The notes below the pieces were generated by a model. That model was not told the origin of the DNA, ran no database searches, and saw only the letters and a list, made by a program, of their open reading frames with translations. A stretch of DNA of 46,013 nt from Candidatus Caldarchaeum subterraneum (GTDB lineage Archaea > Thermoproteota > Nitrososphaeria_A > Caldarchaeales > Caldarchaeaceae), in NCBI GenBank assembly GCA_937934305.1, contig CALHAG010000008.1, positions 80,377-126,389 on the forward strand, written 5' to 3'. Shown here piece by piece: positions 39,682 to 46,013 of this stretch (position 1 is the stretch's first letter; every line of letters begins with the position of its first letter). The position numbers and the translations under genes were made by a program.

Positions 39682-41336
39682 CACCTCCGCAGTGTTTCTA
39701 TGATATGTTTGGCTGCGATGTATGCAAAAGTGCATGCGGGCCCGAGTGTGGAGCCTGGGCCTGGATATGTTCCGCCGAAGACCGCTGCTGTGGTGTTTCC
39801 CGCCGCGTAGAGGCCTGGTATGGGGTGGCCGTCGACATGCATTACCCGTGCTTTCTCATCGGTGAGGAGGCCGCCGCATGTTCCGAGTTCGCCGGGGTAG
39901 ATGGCTGTGGCGTAGTATGGTGGCTTGGTGAGAGGGCCGAGGTTGGGGTTGGGTTTGACACGTGGGTCTGAGTAAAACCTGTCGTAAGCACTTTCTCCGC
40001 GGTGAAAATCCTCGTCCACACCTTTTACAGCCAGTTCGTTAAACCGCTTAACAGTCCTCAGCAAACCTGTTTCATCCACGCCTATCTTCCGGGCCAACTC
40101 CTCGAGACTATGCGCTCTCACCAGATACTGTGGCCCAGTGGCTTTTTCAGGTGTTCGACCGGGCATGAGAGTTCCGAAAAGATAATTGGACCTATGCCTC
40201 TGGTCGATTATCAGCCACGAGGGTATACAAGGTGTCGCTCTATGGTGTTCGTAGATGTTGCGCCAGCAGTCAACGTAGGAGGCTGACTCGTTCATGAATC
40301 TTTCACCATTCGCATCAACGATTATGCCGAAGGGTAGAGAGCGCTCGGCGAGTATGAAAACGGGTTTTCCGTCAGGTGTTATGGCTATGGGCCCGCCCCA
40401 GGCCTTGTTCATCAGAGCTGTCGCAGCACCTATTTTGACAGCCGCCTGTATTGCGTCGCCCGTGTTGCCGGGAGAGCCGACGGCCCACTCGGTTTTGGTC
40501 GGGTTGGGTAGATACTTTTCCCGCATGGATTGATTGTGTTCAAAGCCGCCTGATGTGAGAAGAACGCCTCCACGCGCAGCAACGACCACATCCCTACCTT
40601 CGTGATTAACCACGGCCCCCGTAACACGTCCATTCTCAACAACCAGTTCCCTGAGCGGAGACTCGAGCCAAATTCTGACACCCTGTTTAAGACAGAGATA
40701 GAGCAGCTGCCCCACTAAAGAGCCGCCCATAGTCAAAGGCCTACGTCCGAGGAGACTGTGACCGAGTAATCGTGCGCCAAGCCTCAGAAAAGCGGCGATA
40801 CCTATTCTGCTTCGTGCTAGATACATTTTCCACGCCTCGTTTGTATGGATGGGTATCGGAGGCGCACCGGGGTAGCGTCTCAGCTTCCTTGCCCATGGCC
40901 CCAGTTTACGTGCATCAAAGACCGCGCCCTCTATGCAACGGCCCTTGACCGAGCCGCCTGGCGCCTCGGGATAGTAATCGGGATATCCGAGCGCGGGCCT
41001 CCATCTAAACCCCATGTCTGCTAGAAACTTCACCATCTCGGGTCCGTGGGTTAGGTAGGCTCTCAATCGCTCGGGAGAAGTTGCTTCACCTGCCTCGGGA
41101 ACGACATGGGTCAGATAGGTCCATGCAGCCTCGAACGAATCCTCTACACCCGCTTCTCTCGAGACATGATTGTTTGGAATCCATAACCCGCCGCCTGACA
41201 TGGCGCTGGAACCTCCGACCAAATCGGTTTTCTCCACAACCAGAACATCGTATCCAGCGCTTCTGACTGTGAGGGCGCCTACTAGGCCCGCGGCCCCACT
41301 TCCAACAACCAAAGCATCTACCGCATAATCACTCAT
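39681..41336 (-). CDS. FAD-dependent dehydrogenase, 3-ketosteroid dehydrogenase / fumarate reductase flavoprotein type
   Basis: 551 residues from ATG 41336. FAD-binding loop ALVVGSGAAGLVGAL (near 7-21), VEKTDLVGGSSAMSGGGLWIPN (about 33-54), a central GGVLLTSGGFEHN, and the C-terminal GTCGGLLTDEKARV and GLYAAGNTTAAVFGGTYPGPG. This pattern is closest to 3-oxosteroid 1-dehydrogenases and related flavoproteins that oxidise a CH-CH bond next to a carbonyl. The true substrate in an archaeon is unknown. It could feed electrons to the ETF system. The start fits a CTAAAT box about 28 bp upstream. Confidence 0.87.
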   Translation of the reverse strand: MSDYAVDALVVGSGAAGLVGALTVRSAGYDVLVVEKTDLVGGSSAMSGGGLWIPNNHVSREAGVEDSFEAAWTYLTHVVPEAGEATSPERLRAYLTHGPEMVKFLADMGFRWRPALGYPDYYPEAPGGSVKGRCIEGAVFDARKLGPWARKLRRYPGAPPIPIHTNEAWKMYLARSRIGIAAFLRLGARLLGHSLLGRRPLTMGGSLVGQLLYLCLKQGVRIWLESPLRELVVENGRVTGAVVNHEGRDVVVAARGGVLLTSGGFEHNQSMREKYLPNPTKTEWAVGSPGNTGDAIQAAVKIGAATALMNKAWGGPIAITPDGKPVFILAERSLPFGIIVDANGERFMNESASYVDCWRNIYEHHRATPCIPSWLIIDQRHRSNYLFGTLMPGRTPEKATGPQYLVRAHSLEELARKIGVDETGLLRTVKRFNELAVKGVDEDFHRGESAYDRFYSDPRVKPNPNLGPLTKPPYYATAIYPGELGTCGGLLTDEKARVMHVDGHPIPGLYAAGNTTAAVFGGTYPGPGSTLGPACTFAYIAAKHIIETLRR

Positions 41337-41381
41337 CAAATGATAGATGTGTTTGAGGCATTTAGCTTTTCTAAACAATGG

Positions 41382-42044
41382 TTATCCGAATGCTCTGTCT
41401 CCAGCATCCCCTAAACCGGGCACAATAAAGCCTCTCTCATTCAGCTTCTCATCTATCGCCACCGTGAAGATTTCTATCTCGGGATAAACCGTGTGGACAC
41501 GGCTGATTCCCTGCTTCGTGGATATCACAGTGGCGAACATAAGCCTTTTCGGTTTCCCAACTTTGTAGACCTCCTCAACAACCTTAAGCATGGTCGAACC
41601 TGTTGCCAGCATGGGGTCGGCGATAATCACTATCTCCGAGCCGTTTAATCTGGGTATCCGTAGATATGTTAGCTCGATTTCAAAGTCCATGCCTCCTGTA
41701 TAGGTTTCCTCAACCCTTCTCGCGCTGACCACACCCTGCCTAGCCGTTGGAAAGATTTTCAACAAACCCTCGGCAAGAGGCATAGCCGCTCTCAATACAG
41801 TGATGAGGACGATGTTGTCTATGTCCGGTATCTCGACACCCTCTGCCTCAACCTCAAGCGGCGTGGTGACAAATTTTCTCGACACGGGCAGATGTCTCGC
41901 TATCTCGAAGCCTATTAGCCTCCCCAGCTTCACAAGCCCTTTACGGAACTCAATCTGGCCAGTGGACTTGTCGCGAAGCCTTGTCAAAACCATCTGAGCA
42001 TAGGGATGGTCGAGAACATAGACGTTGGGTAAGCTCTCCCCCAC
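41382..42044 (-). CDS. upp: uracil phosphoribosyltransferase
   Basis: 220 residues from GTG 42044. Makes UMP from uracil and PRPP. Blocks: VLDHPYAQMVLTRLRD near the start, VLITVLRAAMPLAEGLL, VSARRVEETYTG, the PRPP loop IIADPMLATGST near 145, and GLGDAGDRAFG at the end. Extending to 42257 would add about 70 residues that overlap the kinase promoter and kinase start, and do not match the family. A GCATATGA box at 42067-42074 lies about 26 bp upstream of GTG 42044. Confidence 0.95.
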   Translation of the reverse strand: MGESLPNVYVLDHPYAQMVLTRLRDKSTGQIEFRKGLVKLGRLIGFEIARHLPVSRKFVTTPLEVEAEGVEIPDIDNIVLITVLRAAMPLAEGLLKIFPTARQGVVSARRVEETYTGGMDFEIELTYLRIPRLNGSEIVIIADPMLATGSTMLKVVEEVYKVGKPKRLMFATVISTKQGISRVHTVYPEIEIFTVAIDEKLNERGFIVPGLGDAGDRAFG

Positions 42045-42066
42045 CAAAGAACCACAGGCCAAAGAT

Positions 42067-42100
42067 GCATATGACTTGATTAATTTTTCGGATAAATATC
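42067..42100. promoter_or_regulatory. back-to-back TATA-like boxes for upp and the FGGY kinase
   Basis: GCATATGA (42067-42074) serves upp; GATAAATATC (42091-42100) lies about 25 bp before ATG 42121. The starts are 77 bp apart. Confidence 0.5.
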
Positions 42101-42120
42101 CGCCTAAGGGCTGTAAAATG

Positions 42121-43500
42121 ATGCCGGAGGGTGGTAGATGCTTAATAGGCGTCGACGTGGGGACGACGGCTGTCAAGTCCGTTGCCGTCGACGAATGCTG
42201 TGAGCTTCTCGCTGAAGCAAGGCTGCCGCTTACCCTTTTTTCACCATCCCGCGGCATCTTTACTCATGATGCTGGCGAAATCAGGGACAAGGTGTTTGAA
42301 TCGCTTAGGCTTGTGATGAGAAATTTGGAGAAAAGGAGAGTTGAGGCCGTGGGTGTCACGGGTCAGAGTGTCTCCCTTGTTCTTCTCGATAAATCAGGTA
42401 ACCCTGTGTATCCTGTGCTGAGTCATCTAGACAACAGAGCTGACTTGGCCGCAATGGGGTTGGAAAACTCGTTGGGGAAGATGGGATACATCGGGCGAAA
42501 GCTGGTAGGCAACCTTGCTTGGTTGAAGAAACATGAGCCGAATGTGTTTGAGAAAGTCTCGAAGGTCTTGGACATGAAAGAGTATGTTGGATACTTGTTG
42601 ACGGGGCGGAGCTCTGTGGATAAGCTTTGGTTCATGGTTGAGGACTTGGAGCGGCTTTGCCTGGACGCGGGAATCAATCCAAGCTTGCTGGGTGAAGTTA
42701 TGAGCTACAGCGATGTTCTAGGGTATGTGGATGACAAAGCCGCGGAACGTGCTGGGCTTGAGAGAGGCGTTCCCGTTGTGGTGGCTTTGGGGGATAGCCT
42801 CGCAGCCATGATTGGCTCAGGTGCTGTAGAGGAGGGGGATATGGTGGATGTGGCGGGAGCCACAGAAGTCATGGCCATGCTGGTAAAAGAGAAAACACCA
42901 CACTCCTATCCTTCATACATCAGCGGCCTCAACATGATAAGCATCTCTCCCCCGCTCGGGCTTATCCATAAATGGCTAGTCGAAAAAATTTCCCCCAACA
43001 GTGACTACATGGCTTTTGAGAGGCTCGCCGAAGATGCTTCACCAGGCTCCGACGGCTTGATGTTTGTTGCCCAAGGGTCGAAGACGATGAAGGATGTGGA
43101 GGCCTCACTGGTCAGTCTATCCTTTTGCCATGGCTGGAACCATGTTGCACGCAGCTTTTTCGAAGCAGTCGCCTACGAGCTGCGCCGTGTCGTCGAGATT
43201 TTCGAGCAGGTAACCAAGGTGCGGAGAATTGTATCAAGCGGAGGCGGTGCGACGCGGTTTGTCACAAAGCTCAAGGCCACGGTCGTGGGAAAACCGTTCC
43301 AAATACCCAAGATACGTGAAACAGCAGCCCTCGGCGCAGCGCTCACAGCAGCCACAGCCACGGGCCTCTTCAAAAACCTCGCAGAAGCAGCCTCCAGCGT
43401 CAAAATAGCCGAAACCATACACGGCGAAAACCAACCCATCTACGACGAACTCTACCGACAATATCTCGCGTCCAAAAACAGGCTGGGAGCAGATTTTTGA
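42121..43500 (+). CDS. FGGY-family carbohydrate kinase
   Basis: 459 residues from ATG 42121 (ATG 42118 is the tandem alternative). An ATP-dependent sugar or polyol kinase with two actin-like domains: GVDVGTTAVKSVAVDE near the start, GVTGQSVSLVLLD near 79, catalytic-type Asp in SHLDNRAD near 101-108, GDSLAAMIGSGAV near 222, and SSGGGATRFVTKLKATVVGKP near 376-396. It is closest in style to xylulokinase-like members; the substrate is unknown. It has no sugar-uptake gene beside it. Confidence 0.9.
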   Translation: MPEGGRCLIGVDVGTTAVKSVAVDECCELLAEARLPLTLFSPSRGIFTHDAGEIRDKVFESLRLVMRNLEKRRVEAVGVTGQSVSLVLLDKSGNPVYPVLSHLDNRADLAAMGLENSLGKMGYIGRKLVGNLAWLKKHEPNVFEKVSKVLDMKEYVGYLLTGRSSVDKLWFMVEDLERLCLDAGINPSLLGEVMSYSDVLGYVDDKAAERAGLERGVPVVVALGDSLAAMIGSGAVEEGDMVDVAGATEVMAMLVKEKTPHSYPSYISGLNMISISPPLGLIHKWLVEKISPNSDYMAFERLAEDASPGSDGLMFVAQGSKTMKDVEASLVSLSFCHGWNHVARSFFEAVAYELRRVVEIFEQVTKVRRIVSSGGGATRFVTKLKATVVGKPFQIPKIRETAALGAALTAATATGLFKNLAEAASSVKIAETIHGENQPIYDELYRQYLASKNRLGADF

Positions 43501-43548
43501 AAAGTTTTCGCAACCCTTAATATCCTCTGATACGTTTTGGCCCCTGGG

Positions 43549-44085
43549 TTGCAGGCTGAGGATGCGGAGGTTAAGCGGCTCGCCGAGCTCAAGACCTATC
43601 TCGAGCAGCGTCTGAGTGATTTGGAGAAGGAGGCCGAGGCTGTCAGGTCTTTGCTCGAGCTGGTTGACCGGGAGCTTGTGGCTAAGAGCTTCAAAAAGGC
43701 TCAGCCTCCACCTGAGCCGGCTGAGAAAGAGCTGGCTTCTCTAAAGATGATAAGAAGCAGGTCTGGCAGCCTTCTCGCGACCATGACCCTGAAGGAAAAA
43801 GAGGCACGGATAGTCTTTAACCCTGAAATCCGTGTGACACAGGACATGCGGCCCTTCTCCTCTTTTCTCCTAAGGAAAGTGCTTGACTCTATGAGGGAGG
43901 CCGACCTCCAGAAGGTTGCGGAGGGTAAGCTTGAGCAATCCAGTGTATTGTCCTATGAAGTGGTCTATGACGGAGACGTTGCGCGGGAGATTGTTGTAAA
44001 AAACTACCGAGACGAGGCGAGGCTGCGGGAAATAGTCAACTCAGTAAAATGGACCCTTGACACAATAGCCTCCTCATACAAGTGA
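43549..44085 (+). CDS. archaeal coiled-coil protein, function unknown
   Basis: 178 residues from TTG 43549 (TTG 43537 gives 182). The N-terminal 45 residues form a clear coiled coil (RLAELKTYLEQRLSDLEKEA). A compact alpha/beta domain follows (about 70-178) with LLATMTLKEKEARIVFNP, RPFSSFLLRKVLDSM and VVYDGDVAREIVVKNY. I recognise no characterised family. TTG 43549 is about 28 bp after the CTTAATATC box at 43515-43523. It is a monocistronic gene between the kinase and the surface protein. Confidence 0.75.
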   Translation: MQAEDAEVKRLAELKTYLEQRLSDLEKEAEAVRSLLELVDRELVAKSFKKAQPPPEPAEKELASLKMIRSRSGSLLATMTLKEKEARIVFNPEIRVTQDMRPFSSFLLRKVLDSMREADLQKVAEGKLEQSSVLSYEVVYDGDVAREIVVKNYRDEARLREIVNSVKWTLDTIASSYK

Positions 44086-44135
44086 CCCACACTCCGGTAA
44101 GACCCGCGAATACTTGAAAATCCTCGAAAAACATC

Positions 44136-44145
44136 AAAATATATG
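44136..44145 (+). promoter_or_regulatory. TATA-like box of the surface-protein gene
   Basis: AAAATATATG is centred about 28 bp before ATG 44168. It supports that start and a leaderless transcript for the long secreted protein. Confidence 0.55.
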
Positions 44146-44167
44146 TCGGTGAATAGATGGATGTGGC

Positions 44168-46013
44168 ATGGGGATAATCAACCGCCTACAGCCGATTCTA
44201 TTGACAGCGGCGTTGCTGGCATCCTGCTTTCTACTTCTCGGGTCATTACCCGAGGCCCATGCCACTACAGGCGTAACCATCAGAGTTCTCACCATCGACA
44301 CCAACCAGCCTCTGAAAGGTGCCGAGGTAAGGATTAACGGAACCGCGATAGGGGCCACGAACGCCACAGGCCATGTCAACGCAAACACCCTCAATAGGAT
44401 GTCAAATTCCACAGTGGAAGTGTTTTTCCGAGACGTGAGAGTTTACCATCATCCATATTTCAACGCTACTAGGCTGAACCCGTCTAACCCTGCCCAGGTA
44501 ACCATCAGAGTAAATGTCACAACCATGGTGCTTTTAGCGAGAACGGCGCTGGGCAACCCTGTCCCAAACGTACGCATCACACTAGTCTACGGCTCGTACA
44601 CGAACACGACGACCACGGGCTCCGATGGCCGTTCATCACTTGCCTTCATGCCTAACACGACATACACGATTTCCACGAGCTACCGGGGATATGATGTGGG
44701 AACGTTCACAAAGGCTTACGGGGGCTCGGGGCTGACGCTTGACCTAAACCTTTTCAGCATAAGGGCTATTGTTGAGGACCTGAACGGCAACCCCGTGCCC
44801 TCGGCGACCGTCAAAGTATGGTATGGTGTGAGACAGTCGGGCAACACCACGGGATTCGAGTCGGCGACCACCGACTCTGACGGCGTCGCCATACTTGACA
44901 AGCTTCCCGCGGGAAACTATCCCCTCGACGTGGAGTATCGTGGGGAGAACGTTTACCAAACCACGTCAAACATAGCTCTCTCAAGTGGGCAGGTCGTTCA
45001 CCGGGCCCGAACAGACCTTGTAAACTACCGTGTCCGCATCCTTGACTTCGACGGCACCGAGCAGATTACGGGAGTAAGCCTACAAGCCCAGCTTTATCGC
45101 GACGCCACCCCCTACGGTGACCCAGTGACAACAGCGACCGGTGAGTTCGCCTTCGGGTTGGTGAAGTCGAGAACCTACAGCCTCGTCGTCAAAATGGGTG
45201 ACACAGAGGTTTTCAGAGGCGATGTAAGAGTGCCGGATGACACATCTGTTGCTGGAAAGTTTTTTGATGTTTTCTTTAGGGTGGATGCATCGGGAACGCG
45301 TAGCGAGAGGCTTGTTTCCACGGTGGGGCTGAGGATACAGCTGGGCAGCTTTAGCAGCGAGAGGACAACGGTTAACGGGGCGACAGGTTTCCAAAACATT
45401 CCAGCGGGAAGATACAGCTACGAGATTACGAGAGGCACCTACGTAATCGGCTCGGGAACGGTTGAGATAAACCAAGATGAACAGAGAATAACACTGAGAC
45501 CGACCCTTTGGACGGTCAAGCTGCTGATAAACAACGACCAGGGAGAGGGAATAGCAGGCACCGTGGAGCTCAAATCCTACGACGATGTTTCATTGGGAGT
45601 TTTCCAGGCTGGTGAAAACGGAGAGCTATCGGTGTCTGGCCTTCTGCCGATACTTTACCGTGGAATGGTGAATTATAAAGGGGTCAAGGTTAACGACGGC
45701 TTCGAGTTTACCTTGGACGTTGACCAGAAGGAGGTGGTTGTCGCAACAAAGGTTTACAACGTTGTGTTCCTTGTCTTCGACGCCGACGGCGAGACAGCTC
45801 TTTCCTCAGCACAGGTAACAGTATCGCTTGGAGAAATCTCCGCCGAAAGCGTCACCGACTCAAATGGCCGCTCATCTGTGAAAAACCTGCCAATCGGCAG
45901 CTACAACGTCGCCATCAACTACCTCAGCATCGGAGTGCATGAGGAAACGGTCAGAATAGAGTCTAGCAGAGAAATCGTGCTGAAGGCTAAGAATGTGGTG
46001 GATGTGATTGTGG
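44168..46013 (+). CDS. secreted repeat-domain surface protein (3' end beyond window)
   Basis: 615 codons are open to the window edge. The start gives a Sec signal peptide: a basic start, then PILLTAALLASCFLLLG, then a probable cut after PEAHA near residue 32. The rest is at least seven tandem beta-sandwich units of about 75-95 residues. Each has a V-x-D-x-x-G-x-P-x-x-x-A-x-V start, a T-x-S-D-G-x turn and a G-x-Y-x-V end, as in carboxypeptidase-regulatory-like/CNA-B/Ig-like domains (for example DLNGNPVPSATVKVWYG, TTDSDGVAILDKLPAGNY). N-glycosylation sequons are common in the first part. Likely an extracellular or S-layer-associated stalk; ligand and anchor cannot be seen. Confidence 0.85.
   Translation, partial: MGIINRLQPILLTAALLASCFLLLGSLPEAHATTGVTIRVLTIDTNQPLKGAEVRINGTAIGATNATGHVNANTLNRMSNSTVEVFFRDVRVYHHPYFNATRLNPSNPAQVTIRVNVTTMVLLARTALGNPVPNVRITLVYGSYTNTTTTGSDGRSSLAFMPNTTYTISTSYRGYDVGTFTKAYGGSGLTLDLNLFSIRAIVEDLNGNPVPSATVKVWYGVRQSGNTTGFESATTDSDGVAILDKLPAGNYPLDVEYRGENVYQTTSNIALSSGQVVHRARTDLVNYRVRILDFDGTEQITGVSLQAQLYRDATPYGDPVTTATGEFAFGLVKSRTYSLVVKMGDTEVFRGDVRVPDDTSVAGKFFDVFFRVDASGTRSERLVSTVGLRIQLGSFSSERTTVNGATGFQNIPAGRYSYEITRGTYVIGSGTVEINQDEQRITLRPTLWTVKLLINNDQGEGIAGTVELKSYDDVSLGVFQAGENGELSVSGLLPILYRGMVNYKGVKVNDGFEFTLDVDQKEVVVATKVYNVVFLVFDADGETALSSAQVTVSLGEISAESVTDSNGRSSVKNLPIGSYNVAINYLSIGVHEETVRIESSREIVLKAKNVVDVIV

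Noticed and set aside
42045-42257. N-terminal extension of upp
   Set aside because: The extra 70 residues do not match the family, contain the promoter boxes, and overlap the start of the divergent kinase.
1-46013. CRISPR arrays, insertion sequences, prophage or rRNA
   Set aside because: No regularly spaced repeats, transposase or integrase motifs, phage genes or rRNA-like stretches were seen on either strand.

Overview
This 46 kb window is chromosomal DNA of an archaeon, most likely a thermophilic or thermotolerant member of the Nitrososphaeria/Caldarchaeales ('Aigarchaeota') side of the tree; that placement is inferred from gene content and is not proven. The archaeal identity is firm. There is a TFIIB-type transcription factor, an aIF1/SUI1 factor, an Sm-like protein, archaeal-type S-adenosylmethionine synthetase, NucS mismatch endonuclease, archaeal Elp3 and an Ard1-type N-acetyltransferase. 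Many genes have a TATA-like box about 25-30 bp upstream of the start codon, which means leaderless mRNAs. Internal operon genes instead have Shine-Dalgarno motifs (GGTGA, GAGGTGA) or 4-nt start/stop overlaps. I see no insertion sequence, CRISPR array, prophage or rRNA. No intergenic stretch exceeds 300 bp.

Layout: 1-5.2 kb, partial acyl-CoA thioesterase, Tat-type metallophosphoesterase, Ard1-like acetyltransferase, sugar nucleotidyltransferase, CysRS, TFB and aIF1. 5.2-11.6 kb, hexapeptide acyltransferase, then a forward run of alpha/beta hydrolase, small protein, F420-dependent-type LLM oxidoreductase, Elp3, PMT-family glycosyltransferase and NucS. 11.6-17.0 kb, reverse MetK, LSm, zinc-ribbon membrane protein and IleRS. 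17.1-23.5 kb, a lone molybdopterin-domain protein, then a reverse operon of a membrane HdrD-like Fe-S oxidoreductase, EtfB, EtfA, a MobA-like nucleotidyltransferase, a PurM/HypE-like protein and a nitroreductase. 23.6-27 kb, malic enzyme, GNAT, tRNA-Glu(CTC), class II photolyase and tRNA-Ala(TGC). 27-30.4 kb, moeA, a small helical protein, fdhD, and a divergent TtuA/NcsA-type tRNA thiolase. 30.4-36.9 kb, site-2 protease, MscS-like channel, two unknown proteins, aspartokinase/homoserine dehydrogenase, and membrane proteins including a PspC protein. 36.9-46 kb, radical SAM protein, membrane wHTH regulator with small membrane proteins, tRNA-Cys(GCA), KstD-like flavoprotein, uracil phosphoribosyltransferase, FGGY kinase, coiled-coil protein, and the first 615 codons of a secreted multi-repeat surface protein.

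Taken together the genes suggest an organotroph. ETF plus the membrane Fe-S/cytochrome b protein would pass electrons from acyl-CoA oxidation to quinone. Malic enzyme, the thioesterase, the hydrolase, the KstD-like flavoprotein and the sugar kinase handle carbon. moeA, fdhD and the molybdopterin-domain protein indicate molybdenum enzymes encoded elsewhere.

The most notable observations are: (i) three divergent gene pairs whose start codons lie 54-57 bp apart around one A/T box that appears to serve both directions, beside five pairs spaced 73-81 bp with two boxes; (ii) the conserved ETF-membrane oxidoreductase operon carrying two cofactor-type enzymes with altered active-site motifs; (iii) a probable CTG start codon at a CTGA overlap with a perfect Shine-Dalgarno; (iv) a photolyase gene that ends inside a convergent tRNA gene and takes its stop codon from the T-loop; (v) a tRNA-Cys with an abnormal elbow; and (vi) four convergent gene pairs interlocked by a shared CTAA/CTAG.
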